Shown: positions 23,824 to 36,041 of the stretch, in pieces | How positions within the stretch are numbered: the stretch's first letter is position 1 | Layout of the letters: each line of letters starts with the position of its first letter | Assembly: GCA_014529385.2 (NCBI GenBank) | Contig: CM043944.1 | Location: 51,092,768-51,156,767 of the forward strand | Source of the DNA: Adiantum capillus-veneris | Lineage: Eukaryota; Streptophyta; Polypodiopsida; Polypodiales; Pteridaceae | DNA length: 64,000 nt | Direction of reading: 5' to 3' | The notes under the pieces: generated by a model | Database searches by the model: none | The model's input: only the letters and a program-made list of their open reading frames with translations | What the model was told of the DNA's origin: nothing | Program-made: the position numbers and the translations under genes

Positions 23824-24138
23824 TGTTAACCCTCAGGGCTCACGGACACCCCATCACTACGACGGACGTGTATTATGTATTTGGTAGAGTCAGGTACCGG
23901 GCTTGTCGGACCAATAGGAAAAGGGTAAGAGTGATCGCCGATGAGAGGCGCACTCTAACTGGGACATTCAAGGGATTAGTTGGCTAAGCATGGGCGCCCA
24001 AGTGTGAATGGGGTGAGCTCATATAAAAGCCAACTAAACCTAAAATTCACTCATTCTCTCATTTGTGCAATAGAAGAGTGCTCTTGCTCCATCTCCATCT
24101 CCATCTTCTTCTTCTTCACCTCCTTGTGTGTGTGTGTA

Positions 24139-24180
<42 letters not shown>

Positions 24181-24423
24181 TGTGTGCGATCGAGCATTAC
24201 GAAGGCACGACGGCGGCGAAGCAGTTGAGCACGGCACGACTGCAGCTTCTTCTTCATCGCGGCGAGGAATCCACCACGAAGGCGAGCGTAGAGCGGTGAG
24301 TGACACACCCTTTGCTCTCTTGAGCTTGCTAGATTAGTCTTGTTGTGTGCTTGGAGCCATTTGTGGCTCGCACACAGTGTATCGGCAAGTCCCTTGCTTC
24401 GACAGTGCGGCAAGGAGCGCACA
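23824..24423 (+). repeat. G1 5' LTR
   Basis: Begins TGTTAACCCTCAGGG and ends GGAGCGCACA. Contains a TATA-like TCATATAAAAGCC near 24,020 and a (GA)n tract at 24,147-24,171. The direct repeat partner is at 35,452-36,036. Confidence 0.92.
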
Positions 24424-24427
24424 TTTT

Positions 24428-24445
24428 TGGTGCCGCTGCCGGGGA
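24428..24445 (+). other. G1 primer-binding site
   Basis: TGGTGCCGCTGCCGGGGA, four bases after the LTR, matches the plant tRNA-Asp-type primer site TGGCGCCGTTGCCGGGGA with two changes. Confidence 0.85.
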
Positions 24446-25493
24446 ATCGCCCTGCACTAAGCCCAAGAGGCACTTTGTGCTTCTCCTATGAGTTGTTTGT
24501 AGTAGGAAAGAAGAGGAAGAGGAAGAGGAATGAGTTGTTTTTCTGTAAGTTGTTAATTTCTGTGTTGTCTGCAAGTTCTGTGATTTCTGCATAATGTTGT
24601 GTTTTCTGTTTGCACACAGTCTTCGCACAATTAGTAGTTGTTAGCTTGTTTGCAGAGAATGAATAAGTAGGAAGGCAGTTAGCAATTTCTGTTTGCACAC
24701 AGTTTGTACATAGTTTTTTGTCAAGGTTTGGCTGCACACAGTCTTTGCACAGTAAGGTAGTGAGAGAGGAAGTAGGTGGACAGTTAGCTCACTGTCAGTA
24801 AGCAGTTAACAGATTAGTTAGTGGTTAGCAGCACTGTTAGTAAGTAGATAAGGTAGTGAGCTGTCTGTGAGCTGTGGACTGGGAGATTAGGTAGGTGAGA
24901 GTGTGTGTGGCCAAGAAAGGGTCACCTAAACCGCGCGCGGTCATCCCCAAAAAAAAACAATTAAAAAAAAAATAAAAAAATAAAAAAAACCGAAAATATT
25001 TAAGCATGGGTGACTGGGGGGCTACACTAAAATTTTGATCGGGATCGGGATCGGGATCATTTTCCCAAGCCCAAGCCCAAGCCCAGGCCTCAGTCTTATG
25101 ACATATACTAGACTCACTCTTATATATATACCCTACCCCCTCAAGAGGGAATGAGAGCATGTGGGGCAAGTCCTCCACTCTCCTCCCTTCTCTTCCCACT
25201 TGAACCCTTAGACTTTCTAATTTGGGCCTAGTTCCCTACTAGAAATTGACGGTTTTAGGGATTTCGAGGGCATAAAGTGACCAAACGGAGGGCTGTAAAG
25301 CACGGCATGTCCCTCTGATCGAGACGCTCGTTTTGAGCTATCATATGTTCTATTCTATAGCTGGGTCAAAAAAAAGGACCAAAAAATAAAAAAATAAAAA
25401 AATAAGAAAAGACTTGGGTTGCAAAACACCCAAAATTACTAGGTGAGCAGCCTTCACGGGCCCTCACTGACACTTCTAGGGGATCCAAGTCAT
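24446..25493 (+). other. G1 leader, non-coding
   Basis: About 1 kb with recurring GCACACAGT-type words (24,600-24,760), a GATCGG hexamer repeat at 25,038-25,060 and a CCCAAG hexamer repeat at 25,066-25,089. Long A-rich stretches precede the gag start. Confidence 0.6.
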
Positions 25494-28400
25494 ATGAACC
25501 TACGCTCTGGACGAGTGTTAGAGCACGAGCATATTGGTAGTGCCTCCATTTACGCGGGCACCCATTATTCCTCCACCCTAGGTTCTGGACCTTCGGCCGG
25601 GACTCAAGGTAGCGCGACCCAAGATCCTCATATCGCGTCTAGTGATTCTTCCTCTGACTACGAAGTCATGGAGGGGTATCCTACACCAAACCATGATAGT
25701 TCAAGTCAAAACATGCATGCCATGGGCCCACGGCCCGGGTCCAGCGTGTTTAGCCGCTTAAAAGAGACCCTTAGTAGAGCTACTCGCTCCGAACATGCGG
25801 TTAATGAAATAAATGAAGGGAGTGGGGAAGTAAATTCATCATTCATGCCTAAAATGGACCCTATGCTTCTTGAGAGTGTGCATGTGAATGTTCCATCCAC
25901 TGCACCTCTTGATCCTTTAGGACTATCTCCCTCTGAGGTTTTACTACCCGATGGTAGGAGTCTTGCCGAAGTACAAGAGATCGAACGCTATATGCAAGCA
26001 ACAAGGGAGAGGGAAATTGAGAACCTACGAAGGCTAGAACAAAGTCGATCCCTGAAAGCAAAGGCTCCTGTGACAACAATCATGCCAGCCGAGCAACCGA
26101 GTGCTCCCAAGGTAGCAGTCACGGAGGGGCAAGCTATGGGGAGCAATAATGCTTCCACTTCAAGGGAAACCTCCAGCACGCCAGGCCTAGATGGGATATT
26201 CCTAAACGAAAATTGGGAGTATGACCTACAAGCAGAAGCTTTAACTGATCGGTACACAGGACACACCTATCATGCGGGTTGGTTAGATGTTCTACAATCC
26301 ACATCGGGTGCTACTAGCATAGATGAGCAACAACAGAAAGTCTGTGATGTCCTCCACAGGATTGTCGAGTTAGAAAGACAGAACACAGGGATCAACATGC
26401 TTTCAACAGGCCTAATGAGATTCTTGGATACGGGAAAGGCCAACCAACCAACCCTGTCACAAATGGAGACTCCCTCAGTGAGCCCCATTGATCCTCCATA
26501 TGTTGTTTCGCCAGGAGCCTCAATACAATCTGAGCCCACAAGTGGCAGATTTACCTTCCCAGATCTAGCTCATCTTTCTCTTAATGACACTACGGCTACC
26601 ATGCATATCCCAATGGTGAGCATGACAAGAAGTACACCATGGAGTTCATTTGTTAACACTGCGCCGATGCCTAGTAGCAGAGTGCCCCCAACTATACCTA
26701 CATGTATGTATCAATCATGTGCACCTGTCGTACCTCAGCCTCATGTAGCTCCTACACCTCCGATTATTCCAAGAGCTTACAATCCACAATGGAATTATCC
26801 AAGCTCTTATACAAGTGGAGCCATGCCATTTAATAATAACATGCCATATCAGGCACCCCCTATACCTAGGGCCACGCCTGTAAACTTTGGACCACCGTCT
26901 GGTACACCACCATACGAAATTTGGGACCCAAGAGCCGCGCGTATGCCAAGGCCAAGGACAACTCCCATCTCACATGTGGTTCCAGGAGCACATAAACCCA
27001 TTATACCTGCTCAAATAGAAGATTTGGTAGCATTTTCTCAAACTATCGGTCGCTCTATTGTGGAAAACATGCGTAGTGCACCTGATAGAGAGCCTAGGAG
27101 CAAGGCAGTTCAAGTAGCTAAGCTCACACAGAAATTCAGTGGAGACGGAGATGCTAGAAAGCATATGGAAGTCTTTGAACATGTGTGGGATTCCTTGGAA
27201 GAGCACAATGAGCTACATAAGTGTAAGGCTTTGAGTTTGACCCTAAGCGGAAAGGCTGGAGATTGGTATAGAACCTTAAGAGTAGAAGAGAAAACGATCT
27301 ACTCTACTCTTAGGAGACTGTTCTTAAAAGAATACATACGAGAGGGAGTACTTTGGGGTGTAGCCTCTCAGCTCCAAAAAGCCCAACGAGAAGAAGGTGA
27401 ATCCGTGAGAGACTTCATTAGTCGCCTAAAGAATTTGAATTCTCGATGCAATCCAAACGAGAGATTCAACAACAACCAATTGCTCGATAGATTCATTAGG
27501 GGACTACGACATGAAAGTATCTATAATGGCCTAGTCATTAGAGGTATCACTACTTGGGAAGCAGTCACCATGAATGCAATCCAATTGGAGGATAATTTAA
27601 TGATTGCAGGAGAAAGAGTGTCTACCGAGCCGAAGTCAAGTAGCTCACAAGCATCAGGGCATGAGCCAATGAAGATAAAGCCAATCGTGAAAGAGCAAAC
27701 GATATCTGAGATGACTTTGGCAGATCTCACCAAGGCCATCCAAGAAAGCCTTAGGGGTAATCGTGCTCCACAAAACACTCATATGTATCCAGGAAGGGAG
27801 CAACAATGGTGCTCAATTTGCTTGGGCCCACATACTACGAGTGAATGCCCTACTTTCAGAGTAAAGTTTAACGGGACTTGTAACGAATGTGGTAGGTATG
27901 GCCATCAAGCGAAGGATTGCCTAATGCTTAAACGCATCATGGAAAATAGACCGCCTATAGCTTGGGAAGATTCACCTCGAGTTCCTGCATTGATGCCTAC
28001 CCCACCCATGGAGCAACAGTTGCCATTACAGCACATGGTCCCTAGAACCCAAAATGTGGTCCAAACCACACCGTTTCCACCTCCAGTGCTAGGACACAAG
28101 GTAAGGCAAACTTTCATTGTTATGGATTTTTCCAAGCATCCTATGTCATTTGAGATGATCTTAGGGCGTCCATTCATGAGGGAAGCAAAAATGGTGCATG
28201 AATGGTCCAAAAACCACGTCTACTTACAGTTCCAAGACTCTGTCATTCGAGTTGATCTTTTAAGTGGTCGAACGCATCCTCTAGGAAATAAATTCATCAT
28301 TGATAATCGATCAGACACAACAATTCACTCAGCTCCATTACAGTATTGTTACACGTGTAACGAAGACACAGATATTGGGGAGAACTCTCCTTATATGGAT

Positions 28401-31400
28401 ATCCTACTCGGAATGGCTGAGTCAGACAATGTCGATTGGGTACACCTAGCGACAACTATAGATACATGGGGAGCTAGAGAAACAACCTGGGTAACACCAG
28501 ATGGGGAAGAGATACCACACATTGCACCAGTAAACATGTTAGGTGTAGCGCATGTAACATCTGATGATAAGAAAGAGGCACACCGACCTGAGAGTGAAAC
28601 CGATGATTCCTCAAAGGCTTCAGGCCAATACACATCAGAAATGGAATCTCAGGGAGAAATGGATTCAGAACCTGAGGAAACATCGAGTGAGCCAAGTATA
28701 GAAACTGAACACTCAAGGTCTAGTACGACCATCTATGGTAATTTATATGAGAGTGAAGAAGATACAAGCGAAGACCTATCAAGTGAGTCGAGTTCAAACA
28801 TTTACCAAAATCAAAACCTTAACAAGAAACAAAGGTCATATAAGAGACGACGATATCAAGAAAATGTGAGAGCTAGGATAAACAAGGAAAGATCTATTGC
28901 AGAATGGCTTAGCTATCTAGGGGCATGTGATGCTCATCGAAAGCTAGTAGACAATTGGGGTGAACATCTCCAGAGTGTCATGTGGTGCAGCCCGCGACCC
29001 ATTGACCTCGCTCAATTGGAGGTTACAGAGCCGAAATTGAGTCGAACTATAAGAAGACGTCAAAACCGAGAGTTAGCACAACAACAAAAGGAGGCAGAAC
29101 TAAAAGAAAGGTCTCCGTCAGGACAAGAGCCTGGTGACTTACATATGGCTCCTGAACATTTTAAATCTTATACCACGGGGGAGCGAAAGGTTGTGTATGC
29201 CAAAGCCCAACGAATACCTACCAATGGAAGCAGTGGAGTCTATGATGGTCCAGCGGTAGTTAAAGAGATAGAATTAGCAGAACCAGGTGAGGAGTCTAAA
29301 CCAGTCTTTATTGCTCAAGACCTTACCGAAACTAAAGAGTATGTACTTAAGGAGCTCCTCAAGGAATACAAGGATATCTTTGCTTGGACATATCATGGCA
29401 TGAAGGGCGTTCCACCTTCTGTGGTGCAACATACAATTCCCATGATCAACACTGTTAAACCCGTCTAGCAACGACCCTATCCAATGAATCCTAAGTACGC
29501 CAAAATTGTACAAGAGGAGATTGAAAAACTTATCCAATGTGGATTCATATACCCTATTGAGCACTCAGAATGGGTTTCTCCAATAGTCATTGTGCCAAAA
29601 AAGAATGGGAAACTAAGAGTGTGCGTGGACCTCAAGAAAGTTAATGCAGCCACTAGGAGAGATCATTATCCCTTGCCATATTCAGAACATGTGCTTGAAA
29701 GAGTTGCGGGAAAGGAAGCTTATAGATTTTTAGATGGGTACTCTGGTTACAATCAAATCACAATTGCATTAGAGGACCAAGCTAAAACTGCTTTTATCAC
29801 AGAGTTTGGAGTGTTTGCATTTTGTGTTATGGATTTTGGCTTAACGAATGCCCCTGCTACATTCCAACAATTAATAAATACTGCGTTTAAAGAATTTCTA
29901 AGGGAGTTTTGTGAAGCTTTCCTAGACGACCTTTGTGTTTATTCTTCTTGGGAGAAGCATTTGTTATATCTACGAAAAATATTTGAAAGGTGCATATTTT
30001 ATTGCATCTCATTGAACCCTTTCAAATGTCAATTTTGGGTTAAGCATGGAGTCATTCTAGGGCATATAGTGTCCAAGAACGGGATATCCACAGATGAGAG
30101 TAAGATTAAAGCCATTGCCGATTTGCCACCACCTACTAACTATAAAGGAGTTCAAAGATTTATGGGCCATGTTGATTATTATCGAAGGTTTATTTTAAAC
30201 TTTGTCGAGATAGCGCGTCCATTGTACAAGCTTCTTATCGAGTTTCACTGGACGGCAGAATGTCATCAATCTTATGAGTTATTAAAGAAGGCCCTAACAA
30301 GTGCTCCAATCCTGCGAACACCCGATTGGAATGTACCTTTTCATGTGCATATTGATGCATCAAATTTTGCTATTGGGTGTGTTCTAACTCAACCAGGAGA
30401 ACATAAATTGGACTACCCTATTAGCTTTGCAAGTCGCCAATTAAACGATGCCGAGATGAACTACACTACTACAGAGTGCGAAGTTCTAGCTATGAATTAC
30501 GCACTAAAGAAATTTCGCTATTACCTTCTTGCTACCAAGTTTGTGTTTTATGTTGATCATCAAGCATTGCTATATTTGGTAAACAAGCCGTGTTCCACAG
30601 GTCGAATTACACGATGGTTGTTAATTCTTCTTGAGTTTGACTTCACCGTTGTTGTGAGGCTTGGGAGGAAACATGTCATGGCGGATCATTTATCTCGTAT
30701 CCCTAATGGCAAAGCTCCTACGGGGGTTGATGATGAATTTCCTGATACTCCTTTGTTCATTGTTGAGACAATGCCTGAATGGAGCGAAAAGATTGTTATC
30801 TTCTTAGTTAATGGTTTTCCACCCAAAGAACTGCGAAAAGATATAGCTCGAAAATTAATCAAGGAATGCGAGCCCTATTGCTTACTGGCTGGAACTCTCT
30901 ATAAGAGAGGAAAAGATGATGTTCTTAGACGCTGTGCCCGCGAGGATGAGTATTTATATATTCTACAAGAGGCACACATGGGCGTAGCTAGTGGTCACTT
31001 TTCAGGAAAGTTGACTGCCCGAAAGATCTTACAGTTAGGCTATTGGTGACCCACTCTGTTTAAGGATGCATCACTTTTTGCAAAGGGATGTGATGAATGC
31101 CAACGCTTCAACAAGCCACAAAGAAGGGATAGGATGCCTCTACATCCCATCAAGGTAACCCAACCATTTGAAAAGTGGGGCTTAGACTTTGTAGGACCGA
31201 TTAGTCCGGCTGCACGTAACACGCAATCACGATATATCATTGTCGCTATCGACTATGTAACCAAATGGGCTGAAGCAAAAGCAACACGAAAGGCGGATGC
31301 AAAAACAACAGCTAAGTTCCTCTTTGAGAACATTATCACACGTTTTGGATGCCCCTTTGAACTTATGAGTGACAATGGAACTCATTTTATAAATGAAGTA

Positions 31401-33410
31401 ATAAAAGAACTCACATCAAACTTCATGATATCTCACCACAAGTCTACACCCTATTATCCCCAAGCAAATGGCCAAGCTGAGAGTACCAACAAAACTCTCA
31501 TCTCCATTTTGACAAAGACAGTCGAGGCTCATCGCACTGATTGGGACCTAAAGCTTACATCAACTTTATGGGCTTATCGTACTGCGTATAAAGTTGCTAT
31601 TAATTGCACACCGTTTAAGATGGTGTATGGTCAAGAAGCAGTTATGCCATGGGAGTTTGTCATTCCTAGTCTTCGAGTAGCTTCTCAAGAAGGTTGGGAT
31701 GGTAACCCCTTAGTGGAGCGATTATATATCCTGGAAAGGCTAGATGAAGAAAGGCAATTAGCTGTGTGAAATGCTCTAGTGGAGAAGGATAGGAGAAAGA
31801 AGTGGTTTGATAGCCATTTAAAGGATAAAGACATCAAGGTTGGTGATAAAGTTCTTATGTACGGGGTACGTAATGAAAAGAAGAAATTGAAATACGCTGG
31901 TAAGGGACCATATCGAGTGTGTGAAATTACCCCGCAAGGTACCATTCGTGTGGAGACTCTAGATGAAGTTGAAACCATTGGATTCCTTAATGGGAGTAAA
32001 TTCAAAAGATATTATGATCCTCTAAGCCAGGAAGAGTTGCAAGCCATCCATCAAAAGAAGGCTGCCAAGGAACAAGCAGAGCTTAAAAAAATCCAAGCAA
32101 GAGTTGAGGCTCGAGAACGACAACAACGTCTTAGACGCCAACGAGAGGCTAATCTGGGAATCACGGAAGCATTTTTCGAGGACACAGATGATGACTCATT
32201 AGAATCTGAGCCACCCCTATGATACCCAATTGAGCTAAATAGCCCCTATGGGAAAGTACTATACAATGCCTTATTAGATACGGGAGCTAAACACAATTTG
32301 TTATCCTATGGAGTTTGGTGTCAATTAGGGAAACCGACCCTATCCCCGACTACTATGCAAGTCAAGGGCATTAATAAAAAGAAAACTGCTATTCTTGGAG
32401 TCCTTCAGACCCCTGTTGTCTATGACAATGGAAGCATAGTGCAGAGGTTTCTAGTCATGCCCGCAGGAGCTATGGAAGGCAATGTAAACCTGGGACGCAC
32501 GTGGATGTTGGCAACCAAATGCACTATTGATTGGGATACTGGTAGTGTCACGATGCGACCACCGACTCTTACCCCTATCATTCAAGCAAAGTCACCTACG
32601 TTGCAAACTCTAGCAAAGTTGAAGGATAGCCAACATTCACAAGCCAAGGTGGTTAACTCGTCTTTGCCGGCTACCCATGAATCTAGCACTTCAACACTTG
32701 TAGTTGCAGCAAGCAGTAATATTGCAAGTACTCAACCTGCACGACCTAAGAGTACATATCAATGGGTCCCCAAGGCCTTACTTCCAACTACCTCAACCCT
32801 CCCATCCATTCCAAGAAAAAATTTCTCGGGAAAACCAAGAGCGCGCCCTAGGAGAGTCAAGACCAAATCACGATGGATTCCAAAACAACTATTAGAAGCC
32901 CAAGGCTACTATGATGGAAATGAGCAAATTTGGGTACCTAAACGTAAAATGTGTCCTTCCCTATCAACAAAAAACCCATATGAGTCAAACAGTGTAACGC
33001 TAAAGCCAATGGCAGACCGTGGGAAGGGAAAGATCACAGAATGCTACACACCTAGTCCAGAGCTAGTTTGGGCTCCAAGGCAAAACCAATTTATTCCACC
33101 TATCTCAGGAAGGGGGGAGTTCCATGAAGCTTCTAGCTCCTCATGTAATACATCCATAGAGGTAAAAGCTTCTACACAGCCTCCATCTATAGTAGTGGAC
33201 CTCCATGAAGCTACAAAAGAATCCACACCTCCCAGTGTTCAAGAATCACCTGATGAACCACTTCAAGTTCGATCCTGGGAGAGTACCTTACCACCCTTGC
33301 AATTTGACGAGGCACCTAGGGTAATAGAAAACTACTGGCAAAAATCCTCACCTATTACCAACTGGAACAATTGGTTTCAAAGGGTGACGAGATCATTTCA
33401 AACGGTATGA
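25494..33410 (+). pseudogene. G1 gag-pol polyprotein frame with four in-frame stops
   Basis: Start chosen at ATG 25494-25496 because MNLRSGRVL matches the usual gypsy gag start; the frame is open back to a GTG at 25,443. Domains in order: gag (about 27,000-27,550); two zinc knuckles CSICLGPHTTSEC and CNECGRYGHQAKDC (27,810-27,925); a protease half lacking its catalytic Asp (FIVMDF, ILGRPFM at 28,159); RT (FGLTNAPATFQ, FLDDL, about 29,484-30,240); RNase H (HIDAS, ECEVLAM, VDHQAL); integrase with HHCC finger and D,D,E (LDFVGP, SDNGTHF, GQAEST, 30,960-31,770); a charged helical linker; a second retropepsin (DTGA at 32,277); a Pro/Ser-rich tail. Stops: TAG 29466, TGA 31047, TGA 31767, TGA 32220, all explicable by single C-to-T or G-to-A changes. 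No frameshift in about 7.9 kb. Confidence 0.92.
32235..32560 (+). other. G1 second retropepsin-like domain, C-terminal to integrase
   Basis: In the polyprotein frame after the stop at 32220: ALLDTGAKHNLLSYGVW holds the Asp-Thr-Gly active-site triad in the usual hydrophobic context. It is followed at normal retropepsin spacing by RFLVMPAG, LGRTWM (32,489-32,506) and IDWDTGSVTM. The usual place for this domain is between gag and RT, where G1 has only the second half of such a fold without the DTG. Placement after the integrase is seen directly; that it supplies the missing protease activity is inference. Confidence 0.75.
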
Positions 33411-33504
33411 TTTACCCAAGGAAGGGGGGAGTGTTTGTGGACATCCATCATTCACTTGCTTCCCTCTCAACCTTTCTCCCTGACCTCTTAATCTCCAATC
33501 TTAG

Positions 33505-33656
33505 GGAATGTATATATAAAGCCTTATACTCACAAAAACAAGATAAAAAAGTAAAAGAGAAAGAGCCATAACACAAATCATAAAAACAAATTATGCACAA
33601 GAACACGACCCTTGTAATATTTGCACTCTAACCATCATCTATTTGCGTGTACAGAT
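33505..33656 (+). promoter_or_regulatory. possible internal promoter or splice acceptor before the extra ORF
   Basis: GTATATATAAAGCC at about 33,508-33,521 is a good TATA box, placed 140 bp before the ATG of the small ORF. A pyrimidine-containing stretch ending GTGTACAG/AT just before ATG 33657 could instead serve as a 3' splice site for a spliced subgenomic mRNA. Confidence 0.35.
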
Positions 33657-34079
33657 ATGGCTAGTATGCTAGAGTCATCCACTCCTGCCTTGGGTGAGAG
33701 GTACCCTCGTTACTTTTCACAAATATTTCACATGGTCTTTCCAGTGCTTGCATGTGAATGGGATTTGATAGGTACGCTAGCATGTGAGAGGAATTTTGAG
33801 GAGTTAGAATGGCTGATACGTCTCTTGACCACATCTGATCCATACTTAGTAGAGAGAATTTCTCCCATTCCACAAATCTACCCTTTTGACCAAGATGACT
33901 ATAGGCGTCTAGTGACCTTCTTAGTAAACATGGGCACCTATGATGAAGAAGAAAATTTACACGACTACACGGATGGCACATATGGTCTCATGGATGATGA
34001 CTTTGTTTATCTCGACGACGAAGATAGGGGTTTAGCCTTAGGGTTTCCCCCCAACCTCTACAATATCCTATTCCCTTGA
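33657..34079 (+). CDS. G1 extra ORF between pol and 3' LTR, 140 residues, unknown function
   Basis: ATG 33657 (context ATATGGCTAG) opens MASMLESSTPALGERYP and ends at TGA 34077-34079; an in-frame upstream ATG at 33,621 would add 12 residues. The protein is acidic, with a C-terminal cluster (MDDDFVYLDDEDRGL) and no clear signal peptide, membrane segment or zinc motif. It occupies the place where env-like or accessory genes sit in some plant Ty3/gypsy lineages but shows no env features. The frame is undamaged although pol upstream has stops. A possible own promoter precedes it. I do not recognise a homologue. Confidence 0.5.
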   Translation: MASMLESSTPALGERYPRYFSQIFHMVFPVLACEWDLIGTLACERNFEELEWLIRLLTTSDPYLVERISPIPQIYPFDQDDYRRLVTFLVNMGTYDEEENLHDYTDGTYGLMDDDFVYLDDEDRGLALGFPPNLYNILFP

Positions 34080-35438
34080 CTCTCTAGGGGGAGTGCAAAT
34101 AATTAGGTTAGGGTTCCTTATGTTTTTTGTTGTGTTCAATAAGTGTTGGTACCTTTTTCCACTAATGTGCCTCCTGGAGGTATTCCTTTTGTTTCCTAGT
34201 GTGTACAGGAGCGTGTTGCTATTGGTAGGATTTAAACCTTCATGGAATCTTTATCTCGACTCACTCTTCAAATCAAACGCGACCATCGACACAAACAGGT
34301 GTTTCTTGTCCATTAGCATTGCCCCTTATCTTTTTTGCATCTATGATTGTCAGCTTTAATTGTGATTGGTAGCCTAATATTCACCGCATTTGCTTAGTAT
34401 CAAACATTTAATTCAATGTAATTTTTTGTCATAATCACTTGTCTAGGTTTAAAAATCAAGCAGTCCGACAAACTAGTTTGACCAAGTTAGGTGTTAGAAA
34501 TCTTCTCTTAATACCATGGGGAATGCCTTCCTAATAATTAATGGTTACTTAGGTTCTTAATCCGATTTAGGCAGCATTGTGTGAAATGTACTAGGGCTTT
34601 CTAGTGGGCTTGACCCTATTGACCTTTAGCTTAAGTATTATAAAGGGAGTTTACTAGTGTGATGAGCCTGGGGAGGTGTATCAGTGTTATATGACCCCCC
34701 AAAGTTACAAAATTAAAATGTTGAAAATGAACAAACAAAAAATCAAAGTGCCACACTGTAAAATCTTAATCTGGAAGAGAAATCTCAGCTTGATTTGGTA
34801 CTTCACTCACATGTATTGCCTATGGTATTAGAGCCCTAGAGGTTCCCAGTATGGGCGCTTTTACTTGAAAAGCAAAAAACCCAAGGCATACAAAATAAGC
34901 ACACACATTAAAATTGAATCACTGTGAAAAGACTTTGGGGGGTCAAAGAAAAAGTAATCAGTCAGGCGATGATTTCATGAGAAATTCCTTTTATGGTAGC
35001 TTAACTACAAGGTCTTCTAGATATAGCCTCTAGTCAGCCCTCGAACATGAATACTTGGCTCTCGCGATTAAACAAATTAATTGACCACAGAAAATTAAGA
35101 AGCTTACCCATGGTATTAATATTCGATCTCTAGTGCCTTTCGACTGTCAAATTAGCGACCCAGACTTGTTTTATTTTTTACCTTTACATCTGTTTATGCA
35201 TTTGATTAAATTGCAATTTAATGTTCATTGTTGACAAATTGTTTGAAATTATTTTTCCAATCAATTTGTCTACCTAAAACTGCATATGCTTTTTAATCAC
35301 TTATTAGAATGCAATTACTGTGCCAATGTTGTTTGATTTTGCAGTGACTGAAGAAGGCTAAGGACATTCATCTCAAATGCTCTTCCACCTCGACGAACGA
35401 GCTTCAAATCAATAGCTTCTGAGGACGGAATCTACATC
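34080..35438 (+). other. G1 long non-coding 3' region
   Basis: About 1.36 kb of AT-rich sequence between the extra ORF and the polypurine tract. No conserved domain in any frame. Such stretches are common between pol and the 3' LTR in large plant Ty3/gypsy elements. Confidence 0.5.
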
Positions 35439-35451
35439 AGGAAGAGGGGCA
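35439..35451 (+). other. G1 polypurine tract
   Basis: AGGAAGAGGGGCA directly before TGTTAACCC of the 3' LTR; primer for plus-strand DNA synthesis. Confidence 0.8.
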
Positions 35452-36036
35452 TGTTAACCCTCACGGCTCATGGACACCCCATCACCTACAACGGACGTGT
35501 ATTATGTATTTGGTAGAGTCAGGTACCGGGCTTGTCGGACCAATCGGAAAAGGGTAAGAGTGATCGCCGATGAGAGGCGCACTCTAACTGGGACATTCAA
35601 GGGATTAGTTGGCTAAGCATGGGCGCCCAAGTGTGAATGAGGTGAGCTCATATAATAGCCAACTAAACCTAAAATTCACTCACTCTCTCATTTGTGCAAT
35701 AGAAGAGTGCTCTTAGACCATCTCCATCTTCTTCTTCTTCACCTCCTTGTGTGTGTGTGTATGTGTGTGTGAGAGAGAGAGAGAGGGAGAGTGTGTGTGC
35801 GATCGAGCATTATGAAGCCACGACGACGGCGAAGCGGTTGAGCGCGGCACGACTGCAGCTTCTTCTTCATCACGGCGAGGAATCCACCACGAAGGCGAGC
35901 GTAGAGCGGTGAGTGACACACCCTTTGCTCTCTTGAGCTTGCTAGATTAGTCTTGTTGTGTGCTTGGAGCCATTTGTGGCTCGCACACGGTGTATCGGCA
36001 AGTCCCTTGCTTTGACAGTGCGGCAAGGAGCGCACA
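35452..36036 (+). repeat. G1 3' LTR
   Basis: Begins TGTTAACCCTCACGG and ends GGAGCGCACA; direct repeat of 23,824-24,423. Followed by the GAAAC target duplicate at 36,037-36,041. Confidence 0.92.
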
Positions 36037-36041
36037 GAAAC

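Larger units (their letters stand above)
23824..36036 (+). mobile_element. G1: complete Ty3/gypsy LTR retrotransposon, 12.2 kb
   Basis: Two LTRs of 600 and 585 bp (TGTTAACCC...GCGCACA), a 5-bp target duplication, a tRNA-Asp-type primer site, a polypurine tract and one long gag-pol frame define a full-length element inserted inside an older minus-strand element. The LTRs differ by roughly 3% plus microsatellite length changes by eye. Order: LTR, leader of 1 kb, gag, protease remnant, RT, RNase H, integrase, second retropepsin, extra ORF, 1.36-kb non-coding stretch, LTR. Four in-frame stops mean this copy cannot make its own polyprotein. Lineage placement within Ty3/gypsy (no chromodomain, no second RNase H seen) is uncertain. 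Confidence 0.92.

Noticed and set aside
25494-33410. G1 stops as programmed readthrough
   Set aside because: Four stops at places unrelated to the usual gag-pol boundary, each explicable by one transition, fit decay better; kept open as a test.
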